In this document: piece by piece, positions 1 to 5,667 of the stretch
Layout of the letters: every line of letters begins with the position of its first letter
How positions within the stretch are numbered: the first letter of the stretch is position 1
Made by a program: the position numbers and the translations under genes
The notes under the pieces: generated by a model
Databases searched by the model: none
What the model was told of the DNA's origin: nothing
The model's input: only the letters and a program-made list of their open reading frames with translations
Source of the DNA: Desulfuromonadaceae bacterium GWB2_53_15
Lineage (GTDB): Bacteria; Desulfobacterota; Desulfuromonadia; Geobacterales; Pseudopelobacteraceae
DNA: 18,250 nucleotides
Direction: 5' to 3'
Assembly: GCA_001824455.1 (NCBI GenBank)
Contig: MHXL01000039.1
Location: 3,917 to 22,166 of the forward strand

Positions 1-108
1 CGGAAGCTAAACCCTCTGCTTAAAACAGTACTGGAGGAGGCTCACCGCTCCATATCTCCTGCAACAAAGCATCTCCCAATAATGGCGCCGGAGTTTTACG
101 CAGTTTAA
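1..108 (+). CDS. C-terminal end of an unidentified protein (cut by window edge)
   Basis: Codons read openly from base 1 to a TAA at 106-108, giving 35 residues that begin RKLNPLLKTV and end with MAPEFYAV. I do not recognise the family, and the rest lies outside the window. The frame overlaps, in another register, the region upstream of the AlpA-like gene. It could be the end of a gene lying just before that regulator, or chance coding. Thirty-five open codons is weak evidence on its own, so confidence is low. Confidence 0.25.
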   Translation, partial: RKLNPLLKTVLEEAHRSISPATKHLPIMAPEFYAV

Positions 109-125
109 AAAATACTGGTGAGGTA

Positions 126-290
126 ATCCGAAGAAAAGAACTAAGCAAAATTACGGGACTATCAATGACCACACTTTGGCGATGGGAGCGGGAAGGTAGT
201 TTTCCTGGCAGAATTCGTTTGTCAAATCATAGTGTTGGCTGGCGACGTAGTGATATTGAAGCATGGTTGGCTACACGACCAACCGTTTAG
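126..290 (+). CDS. AlpA/excisionase-like small HTH DNA-binding protein, start codon irregular
   Basis: The frame ending at TAG 288-290 contains RRKELSKITGLSMTTLWRWE, then GWRRSDIEAWLATRP. This is the winged-helix/MerR-like layout of AlpA-type regulators and phage or island excisionases, whose members are about 55-75 residues: an 'R-x-K-E-L...TGLS-x-T-T-L-W-R' recognition helix followed by 'VGW...DIEAWL'. Such proteins usually activate integrase genes or direct excision of prophages and islands. The frame is open back to base 24 but holds no ATG, GTG or TTG before the conserved block. The ATC at 126 gives the expected N-terminus (I-R-R-K-E), whereas the first ATG (165) would delete the first helix. 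So the gene either uses a rare start, is mutated at its start, or is a relic. I trust the family call more than the exact start or functionality. Confidence 0.5.
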   Translation: MRRKELSKITGLSMTTLWRWEREGSFPGRIRLSNHSVGWRRSDIEAWLATRPTV

Positions 291-783
291 AAAATTAAAG
301 TGTAATATTTTAAATGAGTAAGGATTAGGATAATTGTGTTTTTGTGTTCTCAGACAACTTATATGTTATAGAGGTTTAACCAGCGCCAAAATCCACCCGG
401 TTGGGTTGGGAATACGGTTACTTTGGTTGTATTTATGCGAGACTATTCTGTATGCTCGGTTAGTATTTATGCGAAGTGCCGCCGGGACAGACAAACCAAG
501 GATAAAGCTGTTCGCAACTCAGACCATGGATGAGGTGAACGCACGGTTAGGGAATATGGCGGTGACCTTCGGTAGCTTATTGCCAGGAAAAAATGCTTGA
601 AGTCACGTGATACCACTATATTGGCGGCCGGATGGGGTCAAGAGCGTTGATGTGAAGTGACGATCCGCAATTAACTGGGCCAGATTTGGGGTGACGTCAT
701 TACCCAAACTCTGCTATCTATTGGCTCTCATCCATATAATTAGGCAGCCACATATTGGGCACGGATGAAGGTTTCTCCTTCAG
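291..783. other. Gene-poor gap between the AlpA-like gene and the protease operon
   Basis: No gene can be supported here. An 88-codon frame (334-600, TTG start) has no recognisable domain. It contains a 12-bp direct repeat, GTATTTATGCGA, at 429-440 and 463-474. No convincing promoter, terminator or RNA gene is visible. Its position between an excisionase-like gene and the protease/repressor locus is consistent with decayed mobile DNA, but nothing in it proves that. Confidence 0.4.
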
Positions 784-987
784 CTACCCAAGCATTTTTA
801 TCCTACTCAATTCTGCTATCTGTGTAGTCTTAGTTCTTTCTCTTTCCATATAACTTAAAGCTTCACTTTCAAGAGAGCGTTTTACCATCTCAAAAGCAAG
901 ATTCCATTCTTGTTGTCTCTCGCTGTCAACAGGTTGGTAATTGGATAAAAGGTCCTCTTGTTCCAATAACCTCCGTATTCCCTTCAT
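784..987 (-). CDS. Small 67-residue protein translationally coupled to the papain-like protease
   Basis: I do not recognise a family. The protein is charged and probably all alpha-helical (MKGIRRLLEQEDLL..., then a Glu/Arg/Lys-rich middle and a basic C-terminus ending SRIKMLG), with no signal peptide, membrane segment or cysteine motif. Its ATG overlaps the stop codon of the upstream protease gene as ATGA (984-987), and a strong ribosome site (GGGGAGG) sits inside the end of that gene. That arrangement normally keeps two products at a fixed ratio, so it may be a partner, inhibitor or adaptor of the protease. The partner role is inference from context only; the gene itself is well supported by start, overlap and ribosome site. 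Confidence 0.65.
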   Translation of the reverse strand: MKGIRRLLEQEDLLSNYQPVDSERQQEWNLAFEMVKRSLESEALSYMERERTKTTQIAELSRIKMLG

Positions 988-2375
988 TTAATCCTCCCCA
1001 GGTTTTGATAAATAACATCGGACATCTTGTCTATATGGACTGTTACACTTTTTAACGATTTATTGTTAACTGCAACTTCATTATCTTTCTTAATTGCCAT
1101 GTAAGCATCTACCTGGAATTTGAGAGTCGTTGCATCTAGAATAATTCTATGGTGCATTTCTTGTTTTTTAAATTCCTCAACAGATGAATATTCTGCCACC
1201 CAGATAAACTTGGGCATTTGCATCAGCAGCATAAGCTCTCGATAGGATGAATCACGAGATTCCTTGAACATGTATTTTTTGAAGGATCGACTTGAAGTTA
1301 AGAAAACTCTTCTTATAATTTTATCCTGTTTTCCTATTTTCAGTATATTATTTTCTAGAGCAGGAAGCATCTCTGAATATAGATAGTCTACATCAAGATA
1401 CATCTTCTCATAGAATGGTACTATTAAAACATCGATTTCATCGAAAATATAAGCATAAGGTTGTTCATCTTCGTAATTAAAAACATTGGTATATGGTAGT
1501 TGCGTATCATCAACTATAATAAGATTCTCAATAAATTCATAGCTATCAGTAAGGCCATCGTTGTCGTTCATTACAGAGTCTATATCAGAGAGTTCACCAT
1601 GCCCAATGATAACAATCGCATGTTTTGATTTTACCCCAGCAATAAAGGGTATGCCTGACTCAACAAAAGTGTGCATAAGCCTGTTAAAACACTCTTTCGT
1701 ATAGTAGGGGGTCTCTTCTTTGTTACCGTTGTCCCTAATATAAATCTCGGGATCAAACCTGTTTTTTTGTAATATTTGCGCAATCTGATTAACAGAAGCA
1801 CCTCTTGAAGGAACTCTGCGAGTTGTAGAATCGTGTGTAGTTATTTCATGTAGAGTTCTCTCTGCGTAATAACAATAGCGCTGACTATAGTAACGATTAA
1901 TTGACCAAGCAGCTATATGTGCACAACGTGAAACGTTACCATCCTGTTGCATCCAAGGAAACGCTTCAACCTCAAGAACCTGACCTCTATAGTTAACCTC
2001 ATATTTAGCAAGGCAGCAATAACCCGAAGTAAAGTTATTAAGTGCCTTAGGAGCAATATAAGATCTCCCAATAGTCCTTATCTTGGTGTCTCTAAGTGTT
2101 ATAAATCCGCCATAGTTAGGAGTAACTACATTATCTGGCGAAAAGAATAAGTGTAGCCGAATAGAATCTCTTGATATATCCGTAAATCGTTTCGAAAAAT
2201 CATTGTAGTAGGTATCTCTAAAATCTTTATCTACATAAGGTGCTTCCAATATTATCTGCTGAATATTGTTTGAAATGCCCTTATCAAGAAGTTGCATCAC
2301 ATCATAGGGCATATATTCATCAACATCAGCCTGAATAGCTGAAAAGTTACGAGGATATGCTTTGAAAAGTATCAT
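984..2375 (-). CDS. Papain-like fold cysteine protease-like protein (463 aa), unknown target
   Basis: The central part has the spaced signature of a papain/C39-type cysteine peptidase. Q143-Q144 (oxyanion position) is followed by C151 in RCAHIAAW, like the QxxxxxCxxA block of the family. H252 lies in KHAIVIIGHG after GIPFIAGV, the usual 'GxPVI...HAVVV-G' strand pair. D289/D290 in LIIVDDTQ stand where the third catalytic residue is found. No signal peptide or transmembrane segment is visible, so it should act in the cytoplasm. Residues 1-120 and about 310-463 are extra domains I cannot name. The start ATG is preceded by GGAGGG. It is the second gene of a repressor-protease-small protein arm divergent from the Ubl operon, and is markedly AT-rich compared with the right half of the window. 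The fold call is pattern-based; activity and target (Ubl conjugates, a toxin precursor or phage proteins) are unknown. Confidence 0.6.
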   Translation of the reverse strand: MILFKAYPRNFSAIQADVDEYMPYDVMQLLDKGISNNIQQIILEAPYVDKDFRDTYYNDFSKRFTDISRDSIRLHLFFSPDNVVTPNYGGFITLRDTKIRTIGRSYIAPKALNNFTSGYCCLAKYEVNYRGQVLEVEAFPWMQQDGNVSRCAHIAAWSINRYYSQRYCYYAERTLHEITTHDSTTRRVPSRGASVNQIAQILQKNRFDPEIYIRDNGNKEETPYYTKECFNRLMHTFVESGIPFIAGVKSKHAIVIIGHGELSDIDSVMNDNDGLTDSYEFIENLIIVDDTQLPYTNVFNYEDEQPYAYIFDEIDVLIVPFYEKMYLDVDYLYSEMLPALENNILKIGKQDKIIRRVFLTSSRSFKKYMFKESRDSSYRELMLLMQMPKFIWVAEYSSVEEFKKQEMHHRIILDATTLKFQVDAYMAIKKDNEVAVNNKSLKSVTVHIDKMSDVIYQNLGRIK

Positions 2376-2401
2376 AACAACCCTCCAATAATCATACGCA
2401 A

Positions 2402-2441
2402 AAGTGCCCTATAATGGCACATGCCATCAAAAAGGGCACTT
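2402..2441. terminator. Nested hairpin between repressor and protease genes
   Basis: AAGTGCCC (2402-2409) and GGGCACTT (2434-2441) form a perfect 8-bp stem. Inside the loop, ATGGC/GCCAT forms a second small stem, and GTGCC (2404-2408) could alternatively pair with GGCAC (2416-2420). On the plus strand a T-run follows directly; on the minus strand, the direction of both flanking genes, only four T's follow. It may be an attenuating terminator that lowers protease expression relative to the repressor, or an end signal for plus-strand readthrough. Confidence 0.4.
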
Positions 2442-2479
2442 CTTTTTTTCCCAGATAAAGACCATATACGGTTCCTGGG

Positions 2480-2815
2480 CTATGACTTGCGTTCTTTCAG
2501 GAACTGGATATTTGACAGAACAAGCTGACGGCTATCCCGAGACAATGAGGTGAATACTTTGAAGGCCTCGGAGGTTTCCGGATCAAGAAACATCCCCTCA
2601 ATAGTCTCTGCACCTAGCAAATAATCAGTGCTCGTCCCAAGGGCTTTCGCCAGTTTTAGCAGAGTTTCGATAGAAGGTGATTTGTCACCCCTTTCAAAAC
2701 GATTAATTGCTGGCGCAGACACTCCAACCTGCTCGCCTAACGTCTTTTGTGTGAGTCCAATCTCTTTCCGCTTACTTTTTATCCGTAAACCAGTAACTTT
2801 TGGGTTTATCTCCAC
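2480..2815 (-). CDS. XRE-family transcriptional repressor of the divergent locus
   Basis: This 111-residue protein has a classic Cro/C1-type helix-turn-helix in residues 8-65: LRIKSKRKEIGLTQKTLGEQ, then VSAPAINRFERGDKSPSIETL and LAKALGTSTDYLLG. The C-terminal 40 residues are a short helical tail, possibly for dimerisation, without the S24 peptidase of large phage repressors. The start is GTG at 2813-2815 with GGAGG five bases upstream. It is transcribed away from the Ubl operon and toward the protease gene. Several CC/GG dyads lie between it and the operon and overlap promoter elements on both strands, so autoregulation plus control of the Ubl genes is the natural reading. HTH assignment is secure; targets are inferred. 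Confidence 0.9.
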   Translation of the reverse strand: MEINPKVTGLRIKSKRKEIGLTQKTLGEQVGVSAPAINRFERGDKSPSIETLLKLAKALGTSTDYLLGAETIEGMFLDPETSEAFKVFTSLSRDSRQLVLSNIQFLKERKS

Positions 2816-2854
2816 AATTCCTCCCAGATGACCTGCAGGTAATTATCACATCAA

Positions 2855-2883
2855 ATTATACCTGGTCAAGTCAAAAATAACCA
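2855..2883 (-). promoter_or_regulatory. Predicted promoter of the repressor/protease arm
   Basis: Read on the minus strand, a perfect TATAAT (-10) lies at 2855-2860, with a weak TGGTTA (-35) at 2878-2883, 17 bases apart. The -35 falls inside the dyad at 2878-2890 and the -10 abuts the dyad at 2859-2868, so bound repressor would block it. Confidence 0.5.
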
Positions 2884-2899
2884 CAGGTAACATTTCCCC

Positions 2900-2928
2900 T
2901 TGACATAAAAATAACCATTGGTTACTTT
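2900..2928 (+). promoter_or_regulatory. Predicted promoter of the Ubl conjugation operon
   Basis: TTGACA (2900-2905) is a perfect -35, followed after 17 bases by TACTTT (2923-2928), a weak -10. The TAACCATTGGTTA dyad fills the spacer and another dyad covers the expected transcription start. A leader of about 100 bases would precede the first gene. Confidence 0.5.
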
Positions 2929-2956
2929 ATAGTTAACCTAGGCTAAAGGAGGGTGA

Positions 2957-3010
2957 GTGTTTTCGGTGATGAATGAGAGGTGGTTAATGGCGATTTACAA
3001 TCTGGTATAG
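2957..3010 (+). CDS. Possible 17-codon leader peptide upstream of the Ubl gene
   Basis: GTG at 2957 follows a very strong ribosome site (AAAGGAGGGTGA, 2945-2956) and opens 17 codons, MFSVMNERWLMAIYNLV, ending at TAG 3008-3010. It lies wholly in the predicted operon leader, 30 bases before the Ubl start. A Shine-Dalgarno sequence this good without a gene is unexpected. The peptide resembles nothing I know, so this may be a leader ORF or chance. Confidence 0.3.
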   Translation: MFSVMNERWLMAIYNLV

Positions 3011-3040
3011 GAATAATCAAAAGTACAAAAGGAGCTGAAA

Positions 3041-3286
3041 ATGAAAGAAGATCACGTCAATCAGGGTGGCCAGAAATATTTCGTGAACATTGAGGGAAAG
3101 GAATTTCCGTGGGGTGATGAAACAATTACAGCTGAGGAAATTGCTCAACTGGGCGGCTGGGATCTCAGCCAAGGGATCGTTGAGGTTGACGAGGAAAACA
3201 ACGAGAGGACTATCAATGCAAGTGAAGTCATAGCCATAAAGCCCGGGCACGGGTATGGCAAAAAACACACTTGGAAACGAGGTTAG
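3041..3286 (+). CDS. Single-domain ubiquitin-like protein (multiubiquitin-type beta-grasp)
   Basis: The 81-residue protein fits the bacterial multiubiquitin (Multi_ubiq) beta-grasp pattern. It has a first strand and hairpin (KYFVNIEGKEFPWGDETIT, residues 12-30), a helix (AEEIAQLGGW, 31-40), strands (GIVEVDEENNERTI, 45-58) and the 'I-N-A-S-E-V-I-A-I-K-P-G' turn before an aromatic tail. Related proteins usually carry two or more copies in tandem; here there is one. The C-terminus is KKHTWKRG, so a glycine is already exposed for adenylation and conjugation without trimming. It is the presumed modifier activated by the E1-like protein, passed through the E2-like protein and removed by the JAB protein encoded next to it. 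The ATG has AAGGAG nearby upstream. It is first in a four-gene operon with gaps of 2-4 bases or overlaps. Family call rests on pattern and neighbours. Confidence 0.8.
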   Translation: MKEDHVNQGGQKYFVNIEGKEFPWGDETITAEEIAQLGGWDLSQGIVEVDEENNERTINASEVIAIKPGHGYGKKHTWKRG

Positions 3287-3288
3287 TC

Positions 3289-3696
3289 ATGCGAATAAGA
3301 ATTGCTAAGGAGTTGGAATTGCTTAAAAAATACTACATTGATGTCGAACACCAAGAAGTTGGGACCGACGATTGGTTTTTAATCCCTTCTTACCCGTTAC
3401 CAGAGGGATGGAGCGTCAGTTGTGACAAGCCAGCCTTCGTTAAGGTTGCTTTCTCTGTATCCGCTGGTCATCCGGGGACGGAACCCTATGGCTTTCTCGT
3501 TCCTCTGGGCATTTCTTACAACGGGGTACCCCCCAATAATGGAGGGGCGCCGCCAAAGGCGCCCCCTTTTCCTGGTGAATGGTTTCATTTTTCCTGGTCT
3601 CCTGGAAATTGGTGCCCCACAGCTGACGTAGCAGCTGGGTCAAACCTTCAGGCGTGGGCCAGAAGCTTTATAAGCCGATTGAAGGAGGGTGTATGA
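3289..3696 (+). CDS. E2-like (UBC-fold) protein, prokaryotic E2 family E type
   Basis: I chose ATG 3289, two bases after the Ubl stop and behind GAGG, over a TTG at 3271 that lies inside the Ubl gene; this gives 135 residues. The layout matches prokaryotic E2 family E: an N-terminal helix (ELELLKKYYIDVE), WFLIPSYPLPEGW (29-41), a strand KVAFSVSAGHPGTEPYGFLV (52-71) with the E2-type 'yP..P' turn, a Pro/Gly-rich loop, WFHFSW (98-103), then NWCP (107-110) and a C-terminal helix LQAWARSFISRL. The only cysteines are C45 and C109. Neither sits at the classical E2 catalytic place, which should be near residues 99-102. The product should receive or position the activated Ubl for transfer. Its end overlaps the JAB start by ATGA. 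A terminator-like stem lies within the gene. Family call moderate to good; chemistry uncertain. Confidence 0.75.
   Translation: MRIRIAKELELLKKYYIDVEHQEVGTDDWFLIPSYPLPEGWSVSCDKPAFVKVAFSVSAGHPGTEPYGFLVPLGISYNGVPPNNGGAPPKAPPFPGEWFHFSWSPGNWCPTADVAAGSNLQAWARSFISRLKEGV
3544..3570 (+). terminator. Terminator-like hairpin inside the E2-like gene
   Basis: GGGGCGCC (3544-3551) and GGCGCCCC (3558-3565) form a perfect 8-bp GC stem with loop GCCAAA, followed by C and four T's (3566-3570). It encodes part of the Pro/Gly loop of the E2-like protein. On plus-strand RNA it has the form of a weak intrinsic terminator, and could reduce JAB and E1 transcript relative to Ubl, especially when translation is slow. 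Confidence 0.4.
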
Positions 3697-4208
3697 ATAT
3701 AACCCTTCACATCAGTCCAGAATTGTTTAACAAATTGCAAAAACACTTATTCGATCACGCAGAAGAGAAAGAACAGGGTGCATTTCTTTTCGCTAAATTG
3801 GAGCATGAATACACTGCACTTCATTTCTCAGTTACTGGTCTGCTCGAGCTTGCAGGCGATGACCTCCATCAACAAGACGTTGATTATTTGGAGCTATCCG
3901 AGAACTCCTGGCCCAAGGTCATCAAGCAGGCTCACTCTTTAGAAGCATGCTTAATCGAAGTTCACTCACACACTGGTCCATGGGATGCTGCATTCTCAAT
4001 TTCGGATTATCATGGTCTACGTGAAACTGTGCCTCATATCTGGTGGCGTTTAAAAAATCGACCATATATGGCCCTTGTTTTCACAAAGGAAGGTTTTGAT
4101 GCTCTGGTATGGACTGATTCCCCACGCAACCCACTGCCGCTAGACTACATATCAGTCGATGGGCTAAAAATAAAGCCAACAAACCATTCACTCATATACT
4201 GGAGGTAA
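3693..4208 (+). CDS. JAB/JAMM-family metalloprotease (Ubl isopeptidase/deconjugase)
   Basis: The JAMM zinc motif is complete: E27 in KEQGAFLF, then H91-S-H93 in EVHSHTGPWD, then S102 and D105 in FSISDYHG. This fits E...HxH(x8)SxxD, with one residue more in the spacer than the common x7. Such enzymes use Zn2+ to cut isopeptide or peptide bonds after Ubl C-terminal glycines. Since the Ubl here already ends in glycine, removal of Ubl from targets is more likely than precursor processing. I chose ATG 3693 (171 residues) over 3654 because AAGGAGG stands just upstream and the ATG overlaps the E2 stop as ATGA. The E1 gene follows after four bases. Cytoplasmic; no signal peptide. Confidence is high for the fold, good for the role. 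Confidence 0.88.
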   Translation: MNITLHISPELFNKLQKHLFDHAEEKEQGAFLFAKLEHEYTALHFSVTGLLELAGDDLHQQDVDYLELSENSWPKVIKQAHSLEACLIEVHSHTGPWDAAFSISDYHGLRETVPHIWWRLKNRPYMALVFTKEGFDALVWTDSPRNPLPLDYISVDGLKIKPTNHSLIYWR

Positions 4209-4212
4209 TGAA

Positions 4213-5091
4213 ATGATAATTTCTGATCGGTACGACCGGAACATTAGGCTGTTCGGTGCTGAGGGGCAACAAAAACTCCGTGAAACAGTGGTTACGCTTA
4301 TAGGAGCTGGCGGTTTAGGAAGTGCTATCTGCCAGCATCTGGCCCTTCTTGGTGTCGGCAAAATATTTGTCATCGAAGATGAGAGTCTGGATAATACGAA
4401 CAGGAACCGATTCATTGGTGCCCGTGCAGATGATCCTATTCCGGGAACACATAAGCTTGATGTTATTAAACGTCTTGTGCGAGAGACAAACCCTGACGTT
4501 GCTTTTACGGGTATCCCTTATTGCCTATTCACAATAGAAGCATTTTCAGCGATACGTGAATCGAACTGGGTTATTGGTTGCCTAGACCACGACGGGCCAA
4601 GGGCAGTTCTGGCTGAGGTCTGTGCGGCTTACGCAAAACCGTATATAGATGCAGCTTCCGATGTTCCAGAGGCTGGAGTTTACGGTGGCAGGATTTGTAT
4701 CACCAACGGCGATGGGTGTCTTTTCTGCTTGAATCAACTGGACTCCGCTGATATAAGGCGGTTTCTTGCTACAGACGAGGAACAAAGAAATGAGGCTGCG
4801 ATTTATGGAGTTCCAATAGGCGCTCTTGGTGAAAGTGGCCCCGCAGTTTCACCAATAAATGGGGTGGTAGCGTCTCTTGCCGCAATGGAATTCATGGTTG
4901 CGGTCACGGGACTACGAGCCCCAACACGCCTGCTTGAGTATAGAGGGCATACCTCGAAAGTATTAGTTGGCACTGACATGCCGAAGCCAGATTGCTTTTA
5001 TTGTAAAGGGACCTGGGGTATCGGCGCTGAAGCAGACGTTGAACGTTACCTACGTATGCCGCATCTTCGTCAGAGAAGGGAAAACGCTTAA
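4213..5091 (+). CDS. E1-like Ubl-activating enzyme (ThiF/MoeB fold) lacking the usual catalytic cysteine
   Basis: The 292-residue protein has the adenylation domain of the ThiF/MoeB/E1 superfamily: RYDRNIRLFG at the N-terminus, the nucleotide loop GAGGLGS (31-37), the acidic strand end with DNTNRNR (60-66), K81, and C123-L-D-H-D. Two CxxC pairs (C169/C172 and C261/C264) should bind a structural zinc. In MoeB and canonical E1s a catalytic cysteine lies shortly before the 'G-x-x-G-P-x-x-G-x-x-x-S-L-x-A-x-E' helix. Here that helix is present (GPAVSPINGVVASLAAMEF, 209-227), but there is no cysteine at all between C172 and C261; S208 and S213 are nearby. It would adenylate the Ubl tail using ATP. 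The start has GGAGG seven bases upstream. It is the last gene of the operon. Confidence 0.9.
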   Translation: MIISDRYDRNIRLFGAEGQQKLRETVVTLIGAGGLGSAICQHLALLGVGKIFVIEDESLDNTNRNRFIGARADDPIPGTHKLDVIKRLVRETNPDVAFTGIPYCLFTIEAFSAIRESNWVIGCLDHDGPRAVLAEVCAAYAKPYIDAASDVPEAGVYGGRICITNGDGCLFCLNQLDSADIRRFLATDEEQRNEAAIYGVPIGALGESGPAVSPINGVVASLAAMEFMVAVTGLRAPTRLLEYRGHTSKVLVGTDMPKPDCFYCKGTWGIGAEADVERYLRMPHLRQRRENA

Positions 5092-5139
5092 TGTAAGCAA
5101 AAATACTTGAGTGAGACGTTGGTAGTAAGGTATTGGCCA

Positions 5140-5167
5140 AGGGTACGCCGTGCAGCAAGTGTACCCT
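5140..5167 (+). terminator. Hairpin after the E1-like gene
   Basis: AGGGTAC (5140-5146) and GTACCCT (5161-5167) form a 7-bp stem with a 14-base loop, 48 bases after the E1 stop. There is no T-run, so if it ends the operon it would do so weakly or with help from Rho. Confidence 0.3.
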
Positions 5168-5503
5168 CTTGAAATAGCATTACGTTCATCCCTTGGGGAC
5201 AATCCCGATAACCGTCAGATCTAATTCAACGGAGAAGTTAATTGATTGCAGAGGTAAAGCAGAGATGGAGTACGGAAATTTCTCAAGCTTGGCAGCGATT
5301 GACCTTCCACCAGATGACGGATCCATTGCAAGCTTAGCGAATTCGGTCTAATATAAACGCTATATCAGATACGTAATAGGGCAGAGGGGAAAATGTAAAC
5401 TTTCCGCGTCCGAAAAAGGTGTGAAATACATAATTGTTTACGTTATTAAAGTATTAATGGGCTGGTGGCGCACATAACATGCTGTAATTATAAATAAGAT
5501 TCC

Positions 5504-5666
5504 ATAGTTTACACTTTTTTTGTCGTCTTAACCGTTTTGACTCAGGTAAAAAATAAATCTGATTAGAACTGATCTACCGCCAGCCCTTCTCCCAGAGGGA
5601 GAGGGGATTGTTTCGCCGCCATAGCGGGAGATTGATTCTACTCAGCAAAATAAATATGTAAACTAT
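5504..5666. repeat. Inverted repeat pair bounding about 163 bases (MITE-like candidate)
   Basis: ATAGTTTACA (5504-5513) is the exact complement of TGTAAACTAT (5657-5666). The similarity continues imperfectly inward as T-rich and A-rich arms. No target-site duplication is visible at the flanks, so insertion-element status is uncertain. Confidence 0.4.
5585..5605. repeat. CCCTTCTCCC/GGGAGAGGG hairpin repeat
   Basis: The arms 5585-5593 and 5597-5605 pair around loop AGA with one G-T pair. The CCCT...AGGG composition resembles the hairpin repeats at 12806-12880 and 15711-15745, suggesting one dispersed intergenic repeat class. Confidence 0.45.
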
Positions 5667-5667
5667 T

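Larger units (their letters stand above)
2829..2946. promoter_or_regulatory. Cluster of operator-like dyads for the XRE repressor
   Basis: Five related dyads with CC and GG half-sites lie in 118 bases: TGACCTGCAGGTAA (2829-2842), TACCTGGTCA (2859-2868), TAACCACAGGTAA (2878-2890), TAACCATTGGTTA (2912-2924) and TTAACCTAGGCTAA (2933-2946). The three right-hand sites are closest to a TAACCnnnGGTTA consensus. They overlap the proposed promoters for both directions. Binding by the adjacent XRE protein is inferred from position and symmetry. Confidence 0.6.

Noticed and set aside
429..474. 12-bp direct repeat GTATTTATGCGA
   Set aside because: Only two copies, no flanking gene or element boundary; could be chance or slippage.
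334..600. 88-codon frame
   Set aside because: TTG start, no ribosome site, no domain, unusual residue make-up; treated as non-coding.
3397..3643. Overlapping frames on both strands inside the E2-like gene
   Set aside because: Shadows created by the GC-rich Pro/Gly region; the E2 frame has the start, coupling and family pattern.
5265..5351. 28-codon frame with a GAGGT upstream
   Set aside because: Too short and unrecognisable; the ribosome site alone is not enough.
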